Assembly (NCBI RefSeq): GCF_014201115.1
Contig: NZ_JACHDO010000001.1
Coordinates: forward strand, 3,348,001 to 3,412,000
Length of the DNA stretch: 64,000 nt
Source of the DNA: Nocardiopsis metallicus
GTDB taxonomy: Bacteria; Actinomycetota; Actinomycetes; Streptosporangiales; Streptosporangiaceae
Direction of reading: 5' to 3'
Position numbers and translations under genes: made by a program. Below, one piece after another: positions 44,421 through 52,924 of the stretch. The notes below the pieces were generated by a model. The model saw nothing but the letters and a program-made list of their open reading frames with translations, was not told where the DNA came from and searched no databases. Within the stretch, counting starts at the first letter, position 1. Each line of letters begins with the position of its first letter.

Positions 44421-44852
44421 ATGACCCCACCGAGCACCGCCCGCGGCGAACTCAGCTGGCTGCTGGACGACCTCCTCACCCGCGCCTCGGGCACACAACA
44501 CGCCATCGTCCTGTCCACCGACGGCCTGCTCATGGCCACCTCCAGCGGGCTCGACCGCCCCGCCGCCGAGCACCTGTCGGCCATCGCCTCCGGTCTGCAC
44601 AGTCTCGCGGGAGGAGCGAGCAAGCAGTTCGCCGCGGGGAACATCCGACAGAGCATCATCGAGATGGACCGAGCGTTCCTCTTCGTCGCCGCCGCCGGCG
44701 AGGGTGCGTGCATGGCCCTGATGTCGGACGCCGACAGCGACGTGGGCCTGATCGCCTACGAGATGAACAAGGTGATCGAGCGGGTCGGCCAGTACCTGTC
44801 CGCTCCTCCGCGCCCGGACATGCCGTCCACCCCCGCGCACGTGGAGAAGTAG
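44421..44852 (+). CDS. Roadblock/LC7-domain protein (orphan conservon-type component)
   Basis: 143 residues; ATG at 44421, AAAGAGAG upstream. GELSWLLDDLLTRASGTQHAIVLSTDGLLMATSSGL is the opening of the actinobacterial roadblock domain found in CvnB proteins, and ALMSDADSDVGLIAYEMNKVI the end. CvnB normally lies between a sensor kinase (CvnA), a DUF742 protein (CvnC) and a small GTPase (CvnD). None of these is present here; tRNA genes follow. It would act as a GTPase regulator if a partner exists elsewhere. Confidence 0.88.
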   Translation: MTPPSTARGELSWLLDDLLTRASGTQHAIVLSTDGLLMATSSGLDRPAAEHLSAIASGLHSLAGGASKQFAAGNIRQSIIEMDRAFLFVAAAGEGACMALMSDADSDVGLIAYEMNKVIERVGQYLSAPPRPDMPSTPAHVEK

Positions 44853-44947
44853 CTCCTGTCGCCGCGGCGGGCCGGCCAGGCCTGCCCCGGCAGGGCGCGC
44901 ACGAGCCCCCGCACACAACCGATTTCGCACTTCCCCCAACCTTCCGC

Positions 44948-44953
44948 TAGAGT
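44948..44953 (+). promoter_or_regulatory. -10 element TAGAGT of the tRNA cluster
   Basis: TAGAGT about 60 bp before the first tRNA-Gly; the same hexamer precedes tRNA-Val(CAC) on the minus strand at 42133-42138, which supports both. Confidence 0.65.
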
Positions 44954-45012
44954 TCTTAACGCAGCGAGGGACGCGGCGCCGGGGACACCGGGGCCACACA
45001 GGAACTCGCCGC

Positions 45013-45085
45013 GCGGACGTGGCTCAGCTGGTAGAGCATCACCTTGCCAAGGTGAGGGTCGCGGGTTCGAATCCCGTCGTCCGCT
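45013..45085 (+). tRNA. tRNA-Gly (anticodon GCC), copy 1
   Basis: 73 nt. Acceptor GCGGACG/CGTCCGC, anticodon stem TCACC/GGTGA, loop TTGCCAA, T-arm GGGTTCGAATCCC. No CCA encoded. Confidence 0.98.
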
Positions 45086-45155
45086 CGAGCGATTCGCGTT
45101 GGGCCGCCACAGGTGGCACAATCGGATCGGGCCCGGGGGAGACCCCGGACCACAC

Positions 45156-45228
45156 GCGGACGTGGCTCAGCTGGTAGAGCATCACCTTGCCAAGGTGAGG
45201 GTCGCGGGTTCGAATCCCGTCGTCCGCT
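45156..45228 (+). tRNA. tRNA-Gly (anticodon GCC), copy 2
   Basis: Identical over its 73 nt to the copy 70 bp upstream, so a recent tandem duplication or gene conversion. Confidence 0.98.
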
Positions 45229-45277
45229 CGGAGAAAGGCACGCATGGGTGCCACTCGGTTCCCCCGTGCTTCTGCAA

Positions 45278-45349
45278 GCCGGAGTGGCCGAGTGGTTGAG
45301 GCAAGGGACTGCAAATCCCTGCACACGGGTTCGATTCCCGTCTCCGGCT
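45278..45349 (+). tRNA. tRNA-Cys (anticodon GCA)
   Basis: 72 nt. Acceptor GCCGGAG/CTCCGGC with U discriminator, the main CysRS identity base; anticodon stem AGGGA/TCCCT, loop CTGCAAA. Confidence 0.97.
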
Positions 45350-45372
45350 CCATGCGCACCACATTTCCATAA

Positions 45373-45446
45373 GGGCGATTAGCTCAGTTGGCTAGAGCAC
45401 TACCTCGACACGGTAGGGGTCACAGGTTCGAGTCCTGTATCGCCCA
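45373..45446 (+). tRNA. tRNA-Val (anticodon GAC) with C33
   Basis: 74 nt. Same acceptor stem and D-arm as tRNA-Val(CAC). Anticodon stem CTACC/GGTAG with loop TCGACAC gives anticodon GAC, and position 33 is C instead of the near-universal U. Otherwise a sound cloverleaf with GGTTCGAGTCC T-arm. Confidence 0.93.
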
Positions 45447-45457
45447 CATGGTTTGAT

Positions 45458-45504
45458 CGCCTAGGGCCGGGTACCGGAAGACATCCGGCACCCGCCCCTA
45501 GGCG
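45458..45504 (+). terminator. Long hairpin terminator of the tRNA cluster
   Basis: CGCCTAGGG, CGGGT and CCGGA pair with TCCGG, ACCCG and CCCTAGGCG, with two single mismatches and loop AGACA. Confidence 0.85.
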
Positions 45505-45676
45505 TGTCCGCGTCACACGGGGGGCTTGGGGGCCTCCGAGCGAACCCGGCCGTTCAAGTACTTCACCAGAGGGCACACCGAGCCCAGCTGCTGTCAGACC
45601 CTCCCACGGCCCCAACGCTCTTCACAGGCTCGGGGCCAGCGCTTCGTCCTGACTCTGTCACGCCCCCGTCGGATCG

Positions 45677-46351
45677 CTACCCGGCGCCCGTGAACACACC
45701 GGTTCCCACGAGGCCGGAGACCGCAAGTGCTGCGCCTGAGATGGTCAGCATCCATCCGGTCACCTTCCGGGAACCGGCCTCCAAACGCTCCCGCCAGCGC
45801 CTCAGATGGTCGCGGAACCCCGTTCCCAGGGTGCGGTGGCCCAGGTAGAGCAGGATCGACGGCGACACCATCACGATGTTGTAGACGGCGAGGGCGGGGA
45901 CCCACTGCACCGCTGGGAGCCCCGCCGCTGTCATGACACCGATCGCTCCCAGATAGGGCAACGCCGTGCCCGCCCCCACCACTGCCGTGGCCAGCCCCAG
46001 TCCCACCATCGACCTGGCCTTCAGCGCGGGCGGTCTGAGCCGGAGCCCCGGCTTGGAGCGGACGACGAGGCCCAGGGCCGACAGGGCGACACCGACCACG
46101 AGGGCTCCCCAGGCCAGCACGGGGCTGTGGGAAAGCTCGACCAGGTGGTCGACCAGTTTCCCCAGGCCGAGTATGAGCGAGCAGCCGAACGCGAAGTAGA
46201 ACGCGGTGATGGTGGACAGGTAGACGGCCAGCGGCCTGGCCGCGGAGTTCGACCGGCTCAGGAGGATGTAGAGCGTGACCCCGATGATGGCCGGGCTGGC
46301 CATGTCGAGAAAAGACAGGCAGACGAGAGTCCCCAGGATCCCCCAGCTCAA
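45677..46351 (-). CDS. GAP/Sap-family membrane protein
   Basis: 224 residues from a TTG at 46351. Six transmembrane segments; MSWGILGTLVCLSFLDMASP and the sequence AVGAGTALPYLGAIGVMT resemble the GAP (Sap) family of LysE-like membrane proteins associated with glycolipid or peptidolipid addressing in mycobacteria. A basic loop (HLRRWRERLEAGSRK) precedes the last helix. Transport substrate unknown. Isolated gene. Confidence 0.75.
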   Translation of the reverse strand: MSWGILGTLVCLSFLDMASPAIIGVTLYILLSRSNSAARPLAVYLSTITAFYFAFGCSLILGLGKLVDHLVELSHSPVLAWGALVVGVALSALGLVVRSKPGLRLRPPALKARSMVGLGLATAVVGAGTALPYLGAIGVMTAAGLPAVQWVPALAVYNIVMVSPSILLYLGHRTLGTGFRDHLRRWRERLEAGSRKVTGWMLTISGAALAVSGLVGTGVFTGAG

Positions 46352-47118
46352 CTCGGCTTCCTCTCCCCCGGGCCCGCGAAGCCGGGTGGGGAACCAAGTG
46401 GAAGGTGCGTTGACCGGTGGTCGGTCGCCTGTTCCCGCCAGAGATTCACACGGCGGGACGGGCAGTCAGCCGGGATGTGCTCGTGATGCGTGCGGGCGAA
46501 GAAGCCCGCCAGAACACACCGTATATAAGGGTCACTGCCACACGAGCCGTCCGGGGTGCCAACGGGCGCTCGGGAGGAGCCAACCTCCGTTCCGAGGAGG
46601 CTGCTCCCCGCACAGGCAGGGCAGCGGAACAGCGGCTTCCTGGGCTCGGCCCACGGTTACCTGCGGCCGGGAGGCACCCGCTTGGCCCCCTTGACCTGAT
46701 GGAGCCGACGAGCGTGATCGTGTCGATCCCCTTCCCAGCAGAGCGGGCCACCCGGTCACCCGTCCCGGAAAGTGTGACCCGCCTCCCGTACCTCCTGGTA
46801 GTACACCTGCCCCCACGTGCGAGTACGCTCGTCAGAGGCTTCTGCCGACCCCGCGGCCCGGGCGGCTGGATCATCCACCGTTCGCCCCGCGCGGGTTCGG
46901 TGTGCGGATGCCGACGCCAGGAGGCGGTTTCCGACCGTTCCGCGGCGTTGCGTTCGCCACCGCGCTTGCTCCCCCTTGGGATCCGTCACGTTCGCCTTGA
47001 AACCGACCGGCTGATTCTTCGCACGGCACACAGGTTCTCCGCGTAGCTTCGCGTCATCCGTCGTGCGCGCCACAGGCAGGCTCTCCAGCATCCACCGACA
47101 CACAGGCGGTCCACTTCC
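46352..47118. other. 767-bp intergenic region containing a possible acetyltransferase remnant
   Basis: No complete gene. At 46990-47046 the plus strand reads HVRLETDRLILRTAHRF and stops: LETDRLILR is the stereotyped beginning of RimJ/RimL-type GNAT proteins, without a start codon and with nothing of the rest. It may be a leftover of a deleted gene. Confidence 0.4.
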
Positions 47119-48744
47119 TTGCAAGCCACCCATGGCCCGAGCACAGACGAGCGAGCTGAACCGGAGGGACCGGACGGACGGGAAGTCACGGCCGGAGGAG
47201 GACGGGTCGGGGTGGTCTTCTGGGCCTCCCTGGCGCTCTCGGCGCTGTTCGTGGTCTGGGGCGTCCTCGCCCCGGAGCACCAGACGGCCACGATGAACGC
47301 CGCCCTGAACCGGGTCACCTCCGGCTTCGGCTGGGCGTACCTGCTGCTCCCGCTGCTCCTGCTGGCGCTGCTGGTCGGACTGGCCTTCAGCCGGTTCGGG
47401 CGGATCCGGCTGGGCGCCGACGAGGACCGCCCCGAGTTCGCCACGCACACCTGGATCGCCATGATCCTGTGCACGGTGATGGGTATCGGCCTGGTCTCCT
47501 ACGGCATCGCCGAGCCGATCTCGCACTTCACCACTCCCCCGCACGGCCTGGCCGAGCCGGGCACCCCGCAGGCCGCGGTCCTGGCGCTGCAGTACTCCTT
47601 CTTCGACTGGGGCCTGCACGCCTGGGCGATCTTCGCGGTCTTCGGTCTCGCCCTGGGTTACTCGATGCACCGCAAGCAGCGGCCCGGCCTGGTCAGCGCC
47701 CTGTTCCGGCCGCTGCTGGGACGGCACGCCGACGGGCCGGTCGGCAAGGCCATCGACGTCTTCACGGTTTTCGCCACCCTGTTCGGCACCACCACGTCGC
47801 TCGGTCTGGGGGCCCTGCAGATCGACAACGGACTGAACCGGATCCTGGGCACGCCCACCGGGACCACCACCCAGGTCGTCATCGTGGTCGCGGTCACGGT
47901 GCTGTTCAGCCTCTCGGCGGCCTCCGGGATCAAGCGCGGTATCCGCTACATCAGCGAGGTCAACCTCTCCGTCGCAGCGGTGCTCTTCCTGTTCGTGCTG
48001 TTCCTGGGCCCGACGGCGTTCCTGCTCTCGCTCTTCCTGGAGTCCTTCGGCCAGTACGGCGGCGACTTCCTGCTGATGAGCCTGCGCGGCCCGGCCTTCG
48101 GTGACACCGAGTGGCTCCAGGGGTGGACCTACTTCATGATGGCATGGTGGGTGTCCTGGGGCGCCTTCGTCGGCCTGTTCCTCGCGCGTATCTCGCGCGG
48201 CCGTACCATCCGCCAGTTCATCCTGGTCGTGCTCGGCATGCCGAGCCTGGCCTTCTTCGCCTGGTTCTCGGTCTTCGGCGGTACGGCCATCGAGCTGGAC
48301 ATGGACCAGGGCACGGACATCGCGGGCGCCACGGCGGCAGACCTGAACAGCGCCTTCTTCGCGACCCTGGCGGAGTTCCCGTTCCCCGTGGTGACGGCGA
48401 CGCTGGTGGTGGTCCTGGCGGTGCTCTTCTTCGTCTCCGGGGCGGACGCCAACACCTACGTGCTGGGCATGCTCACCACCCACGGTTCCATCCGACCCAG
48501 GACCCCGATCCTGCTGTTGTGGGGTGCGATGACCGGAGCCCTGGCGATCATCCTGCTGCTCTCGGGAGGCCTCGGCGCCCTCCAGCAGACCGTCATCGTG
48601 GCGTCGGCACCCTTCCTCGTGGTGATCGTGGGCGTGGTCGTCAGCTTCCTGCGCGACCTGCGCACCGAACCCGACGACACCAGCTGCCAGCACCACTCCC
48701 GCACCGCGGAACCGGCGGTCACGGAACCACCCAGATCGGACTGA
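47119..48744 (+). CDS. BCCT-family transporter (betaine/choline/carnitine type)
   Basis: Up to 541 residues from TTG at 47119; GTG at 47212, with GGAGGAGG upstream, is a plausible start but would begin inside the first membrane helix. Twelve transmembrane segments. The family core is seen in MGIGLVSYGIAEPISHF, QYSFFDWGLHAWAIF, GLGALQIDNGLNRI and the signature WTYFMMAWWVSWGAFVGLFLARISRGRTIRQF. Na+- or H+-coupled uptake of quaternary ammonium osmolytes is expected. No betaine synthesis genes adjoin. Charged C-terminal tail of about 30 residues may serve osmosensing. Confidence 0.92.
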   Translation: MQATHGPSTDERAEPEGPDGREVTAGGGRVGVVFWASLALSALFVVWGVLAPEHQTATMNAALNRVTSGFGWAYLLLPLLLLALLVGLAFSRFGRIRLGADEDRPEFATHTWIAMILCTVMGIGLVSYGIAEPISHFTTPPHGLAEPGTPQAAVLALQYSFFDWGLHAWAIFAVFGLALGYSMHRKQRPGLVSALFRPLLGRHADGPVGKAIDVFTVFATLFGTTTSLGLGALQIDNGLNRILGTPTGTTTQVVIVVAVTVLFSLSAASGIKRGIRYISEVNLSVAAVLFLFVLFLGPTAFLLSLFLESFGQYGGDFLLMSLRGPAFGDTEWLQGWTYFMMAWWVSWGAFVGLFLARISRGRTIRQFILVVLGMPSLAFFAWFSVFGGTAIELDMDQGTDIAGATAADLNSAFFATLAEFPFPVVTATLVVVLAVLFFVSGADANTYVLGMLTTHGSIRPRTPILLLWGAMTGALAIILLLSGGLGALQQTVIVASAPFLVVIVGVVVSFLRDLRTEPDDTSCQHHSRTAEPAVTEPPRSD

Positions 48745-48755
48745 CGATGCAGGAA

Positions 48756-48788
48756 ACGCAGGCGGGCTCCTTCGGGGCCCGCCTGCGT
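48756..48788 (+). terminator. Terminator after the BCCT gene
   Basis: 12-bp perfect arms ACGCAGGCGGGC / GCCCGCCTGCGT with a 9-nt loop, 12 bp past the stop. The rest of the 329-bp gap (48745-49073) holds nothing recognisable. Confidence 0.8.
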
Positions 48789-49073
48789 CGTCTCCCCTGC
48801 TGCCCTGCTCCTCCGCTCCCCGGCCCTGTGGTCGCAGCCCTGGCTGGAAGCCGGTGAATAGGCCGCTGCCCGGAATCGGACACGCTCAGCCCCTTCTCAC
48901 CGTCCCCTCAACCCGGAGAAGACCCAGACCAGGAGCGGCACCGCGACCGCCTCGAAGCCGCTGCCGTTCCACCTGCCCTCCCCCGCTGAGCCGGGACACG
49001 GGTCAAGAGGACAGAACCTGACCTCCACTTCTGCCATGGTGCTCCTGGAACAACCGGAACAGAGGAACACACG

Positions 49074-50201
49074 ATGCCCGCCAAGACCGCGACCGTGCTG
49101 GACGACCGGGCGCTCAACCGCGCCACCCTGGCCCGGCAGGCGCTGCTGGCCCCCACCGACCTCTCACCCCTGGACACCGTGGCCCACCTCGGCGGCATCC
49201 AGGCCCAGGAACCCCAGGAACCGTTCGTCGGGCTCTGGGCGCGGCTGCGCTCCTTCGCCCCGGTGGAGCTGTCGGACCTGCTGACCGAACGCCGTGCGGT
49301 ACGCGTCCATCTCATGCGGCGCACCGTGCACCTGGTCACCGCCGAGGACGCCCTCGCCTGGCGCTCGCGGTTCGACGCCATGCTGCGCCAGAGGGTCATG
49401 GGCGTGTACCGCGAGGACCTCAAGGACGTGGACCTGGCCGAGCTGGCCGCGGCGGGCCGCGCGGTGATGTCCGACGGTGAGCCGCGCAGCATGAGCGAAC
49501 TGGTCGCCGCGCTCGCCGAGCGCTGGCCCGCGGTGGGCAGGCGGCCGTTGGGCGAAATGCTGGTCTCGGCGCTGCTTCCCGTCGCCCAAGCCCCGCCACG
49601 CGGCCTCTGGCGGGCCAGGGGCGGGGTGCGCAACGTCCTGCTCTCGTCCTGGCTGGGCCGGGAGATCGACCCGCTCACCCCGGAGGGGCCCGAGGGCGCG
49701 GACCCGGTCGGCCAGGCTCTGGTCCGGCGCTACCTCGCCGCGTACGGCCCCGCGACCTCCACCGACCTGCGCTCCTGGTGCGGGCTGGCCGGACTGCCCG
49801 CGGCGGTGTCCGCGCTGCGTCCCGGACTCGTCTCCTTCCGCGACCAGCGCGGGCGCGAACTACTGGACCTGCCCGACGCCCCGCGCCCGGACCCCGACGC
49901 CCCGGCCCCGGTGCGCTTCCTGCCCGCCTTCGACAACGCGGTCCTGGGCTACCACTACCGGAGCCGGATCATCGACGACGAGCACCGGGGCCTGTCGGTC
50001 GCGGGTGAACGCGTGGTGCTGGTGGACGGCCGCGTCGCCGCCACCTGGCGTACCGGGAAGGACGGCGCCGTGGCCGTCATCCCGTTGCGGCCGCTGCACA
50101 GCAGCGAACAGGACGAGGTCGTCGAGCAGGCGGAGCGGCTGGCCCTGTTCCTGTCCGAGGGCGGGAGCGACCGCGCCCGGATCGACGCGCCGACAGGCTG
50201 A
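49074..50201 (+). CDS. HTH_42 winged-helix protein related to AlkZ/YcaQ DNA glycosylases
   Basis: 375 residues, ATG at 49074 behind GAGGAA. GGIQAQEPQEPFVGLWARL carries the Gln-x-Gln motif used for catalysis in AlkZ and YcaQ; RRTVHLVTAEDALAWR and the C-terminal PAFDNAVLGYHYRSRI with VVLVDGRVAATW complete the three-winged-helix architecture. E. coli YcaQ and Streptomyces AlkZ unhook DNA interstrand crosslinks, the latter as self-resistance. Here no biosynthetic cluster adjoins, so general alkylation repair is the safer guess. Confidence 0.82.
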   Translation: MPAKTATVLDDRALNRATLARQALLAPTDLSPLDTVAHLGGIQAQEPQEPFVGLWARLRSFAPVELSDLLTERRAVRVHLMRRTVHLVTAEDALAWRSRFDAMLRQRVMGVYREDLKDVDLAELAAAGRAVMSDGEPRSMSELVAALAERWPAVGRRPLGEMLVSALLPVAQAPPRGLWRARGGVRNVLLSSWLGREIDPLTPEGPEGADPVGQALVRRYLAAYGPATSTDLRSWCGLAGLPAAVSALRPGLVSFRDQRGRELLDLPDAPRPDPDAPAPVRFLPAFDNAVLGYHYRSRIIDDEHRGLSVAGERVVLVDGRVAATWRTGKDGAVAVIPLRPLHSSEQDEVVEQAERLALFLSEGGSDRARIDAPTG

Positions 50202-50266
50202 CCAGCCCGAACGGCCCCACCCCGCTGAGCAGCTGATTTGTGAATTCCTGTGGTCATGACGCATGA

Positions 50267-50280
50267 TGTAATCGTTTTCA
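50267..50280. promoter_or_regulatory. LacI-family operator, distal
   Basis: TGTAATCGTTTTCA fits the LacI/GalR consensus TGNAANCGNTTNCA. Confidence 0.75.
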
Positions 50281-50284
50281 ACCA

Positions 50285-50298
50285 TGTAAACGTTTCCA
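50285..50298. promoter_or_regulatory. LacI-family operator, proximal
   Basis: TGTAAACGTTTCCA, second match to the same consensus, 18 bp centre to centre from the first and 52 bp before the regulator gene. Autoregulation of the whole operon is likely. Confidence 0.8.
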
Positions 50299-50349
50299 TG
50301 CGGCGCGGCAGCGGCCCGTAGCCGCGGGTCGAGGAGGGGGTGAGCGGGT

Positions 50350-51393
50350 TTGGTGAGCATCAAGGACGTCGCCACGGAGTCGGGGCTGTCCGTGGCGACG
50401 GTGTCCCGGGCGCTCAACGGGCATCCGTCGGTCAGCGACGGGGCTCGGGAAAGGGTCCTCGCGGCGGTCGAGTCGCTCGGTTACCGGCCCAACGTCGTCG
50501 CGCGCTCCCTGCGCACCGACCGGACCGGCACCATCGGCCTGGTCATCAGCGACGTCCTCAACCCGTACTTCACCGAACTCGCCAGAGCGGTGGAGGAGGA
50601 AGCCCGGGCCCTGGGGTACAGCGTGATCATCGGCAACGCGGACGAGCGGGCCGACCTGGAGGACCACCACGTCCGCGGACTGCTGGAGCGGCGCATCGAC
50701 GGGCTGCTCGTCTCCCCCGCTGACGGCCGCTCCCCCATGACCCTCGAAGCCGCGGCGGGCCCGACCCCGGTGGTCTTCGTGGACCGCTGGATCCCCGGCG
50801 CCGACGCACCCGTGGTGCGGGCCGACGGCCGGGATGCCATCCGCGACCTGGTCGACCACCTGCACGCCCTGGGCCGGCGCCGGATCGCGGTCATCACCGG
50901 GCCGACGGCCACCACCACCGGCCTCGAACGCATCGACTCCTTCCGCGAGGCGCTCACCACCCACGGGATCCCGCTGCCGGAGGAGTACGTGGGCCGGGGC
51001 GACTTCCAGGCCGAGAGCGGACGGCTGGCCACCGAGCGGTTCCTGGAGCTGCCCGAACCCCCGGACGTCGTCTTCGCCACCGACAACCTCATGGCGCTGG
51101 GCGCCCTCGACGCGATCGCCGCGCGCGGACTGCGCGTTCCGGACGACATCGGACTGGCGGCCTTCGACGACATCCCGTGGTTCTCGCACACCGACCCGCC
51201 GATCACCACGATCTCCCAGCCCACCGCCGAGCTCGGCCGGGTCGCGGTGCGGGCGCTGGCCGCGCTCATCGCCGGGGAACCGGCCGCCTCGACCGTCCTG
51301 CCCGCCCACCTCGTGGTGCGCCGCTCCTGCGGCGAACCCGCGACACCGCCCCAGACCGACCGAGCCGCGACCGGAGGAGCCGCACGTGAGTAG
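50350..51393 (+). CDS. rbsR: LacI-family transcriptional regulator of the ribose-type operon
   Basis: 347 residues from TTG at 50350 (GTG three bases on is equally possible), GAGGAGGGGG upstream. DNA-binding head SIKDVATESGLSVATVSRALNG and hinge helix GYRPNVVARSLRT; the periplasmic-binding-protein-like body includes TGTIGLVISDVLNPYFTELA and FATDNLMALGALDAI. First gene of the operon and overlapping the ABC gene by 8 nt. Preceded by two matching operators. Effector probably the transported pentose; symbol by context. Confidence 0.9.
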   Translation: MVSIKDVATESGLSVATVSRALNGHPSVSDGARERVLAAVESLGYRPNVVARSLRTDRTGTIGLVISDVLNPYFTELARAVEEEARALGYSVIIGNADERADLEDHHVRGLLERRIDGLLVSPADGRSPMTLEAAAGPTPVVFVDRWIPGADAPVVRADGRDAIRDLVDHLHALGRRRIAVITGPTATTTGLERIDSFREALTTHGIPLPEEYVGRGDFQAESGRLATERFLELPEPPDVVFATDNLMALGALDAIAARGLRVPDDIGLAAFDDIPWFSHTDPPITTISQPTAELGRVAVRALAALIAGEPAASTVLPAHLVVRRSCGEPATPPQTDRAATGGAARE

Positions 51394-52924
51394 TCCGGAC
51401 GAACTGCTGCGCATCGAGGGCCTGCGCAAGGCCTTCCCGGGGGTGGTCGCGCTCGACGACGTCGACTTCGACCTCCGCCGCGGCGAGGTGCACGCCCTGC
51501 TCGGCGAGAACGGGGCCGGTAAGAGCACCCTGATCAAGGTGCTCTCCGGCGCGCACCGGCCCGACCGCGGGCACGTCCTGGTGGACGGCGCCGAGGTCGT
51601 CATCAAGGACGCCCAGGACGCCGCGCGCCTGGGTATCGCCACCATCTACCAGGAGTTCAACCTGGTCCCCGACGTGACGGTGGCCGAGAACATCTTCCTG
51701 GGCCGCCAGCCCCGCCGGTTCGGCCTCGTCGACTACCGGCGTATGGAGGCCGAGGCGGCCGCGCTGCTGGAGCGGGTGGGCGTCAACGTCTCCCCGCGCG
51801 CCAAGGTGCGCGGGCTGGGCATCGCCCAGCTCCAGATGGTGGAGATCGCCAAGGCGCTCAGCCTGGACGCCCGGGTCCTGATCATGGACGAGCCCACGGC
51901 CGTGCTCACCAGCGGCGAGATCGAACGGCTCTTCGCGATCGCCGGGCGGCTGCGCGAGGAGGGCGTGGGCATCGTCTTCATCACCCACCACTTGGAGGAG
52001 ATCGCCGCCCTCGCCGACCGCGTGACCGTTCTGCGCGACGGCCGCTCGGTCGCCCACGTGGGGGCCGACACCCCCCAGGACGAGCTGGTGCGGCTGATGG
52101 TGGGCCGCAGCATCGACGAGCAGTACCCGCGTGAGCGCCCCGAAGCGGGTGAGCCGCTGCTGAGGGTGCGCGGCCTGACCCGCTCCGGGCAGTTCCAGGA
52201 CATCGACCTTGAGGTCCGCGCGGGCGAGGTCGTCGGTCTGGCCGGGCTGGTGGGCGCGGGCCGCACCGAGGTCGCGCGTGCGGTCTTCGGCGCCGACCCC
52301 TACGACTCCGGTGAGGTCCAGGTGCTGGGCCGTCCGCTGCCCGGCGGCGACGTCAGGGCCGCGTTGAACGCCGGGCTGGGCCTGGTGCCCGAGGACCGCA
52401 AGGGCCAGGGCCTGGTCCTGGACGCCTCCGTGGAGGAGAACCTCGGCCTGGTCACCCTGGGCCCGACCAGCCGCGCGGGCTTCGTGGACCGGTCCGGTCA
52501 GCGGGCCTCGGCCCGACGGATCGCCGCTGAGCTGGGCGTGCGCATGTCCGGTATCGACCAGCACGTGCGCACCCTCTCCGGCGGCAACCAGCAGAAGGTC
52601 GTCATCGGCAAGTGGCTGCTGGCCGACTCACGGGTGCTGATCCTGGACGAGCCCACCCGGGGTGTCGACGCGGGCGCGAAAGTCGAGATCTACCGGCTCG
52701 TCAACGAACTCACCGCCTCCGGTCACGCGGTGCTGATGATCTCCAGCGACCTGCCCGAGGTGCTGGGGATGAGTGACCGGATCCTCGTCATGGCCCAGGG
52801 CCGCATCACCGGGGAGCTCGACGCCGAGGACGCCACGCAGGACGCCGTGATGTCCCTGGCGCTGGCCGCCACCCCCGCAAGCAACACAGGCACGAACGGA
52901 GCGGAGGGCCACGATGGCCACTGA
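51386..52924 (+). CDS. rbsA: Ribose-type sugar ABC transporter ATP-binding protein
   Basis: 512 residues from GTG at 51386 (GGAGGAG upstream). Two ABC domains. First: Walker A GENGAGKST, Q-loop YQEFNL, ARVLIMDEPTAVL, switch His in ITHH. Second: GLVGAGRTEVARAVFG, signature LSGGNQQKVVIGKWLL, LILDEPTRGVDAGAK. Domain pair and length fit RbsA. Its stop overlaps the start of the permease-binding protein fusion by 11 nt. Energises sugar import at the cytoplasmic face. Confidence 0.95.
   Translation: MSSPDELLRIEGLRKAFPGVVALDDVDFDLRRGEVHALLGENGAGKSTLIKVLSGAHRPDRGHVLVDGAEVVIKDAQDAARLGIATIYQEFNLVPDVTVAENIFLGRQPRRFGLVDYRRMEAEAAALLERVGVNVSPRAKVRGLGIAQLQMVEIAKALSLDARVLIMDEPTAVLTSGEIERLFAIAGRLREEGVGIVFITHHLEEIAALADRVTVLRDGRSVAHVGADTPQDELVRLMVGRSIDEQYPRERPEAGEPLLRVRGLTRSGQFQDIDLEVRAGEVVGLAGLVGAGRTEVARAVFGADPYDSGEVQVLGRPLPGGDVRAALNAGLGLVPEDRKGQGLVLDASVEENLGLVTLGPTSRAGFVDRSGQRASARRIAAELGVRMSGIDQHVRTLSGGNQQKVVIGKWLLADSRVLILDEPTRGVDAGAKVEIYRLVNELTASGHAVLMISSDLPEVLGMSDRILVMAQGRITGELDAEDATQDAVMSLALAATPASNTGTNGAEGHDGH

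Noticed and set aside
46446..46874. 142-codon minus-strand frame in the gap before the BCCT gene
   Set aside because: No motif, no ribosome site, Arg/Pro-rich composition typical of chance frames in GC-rich DNA.
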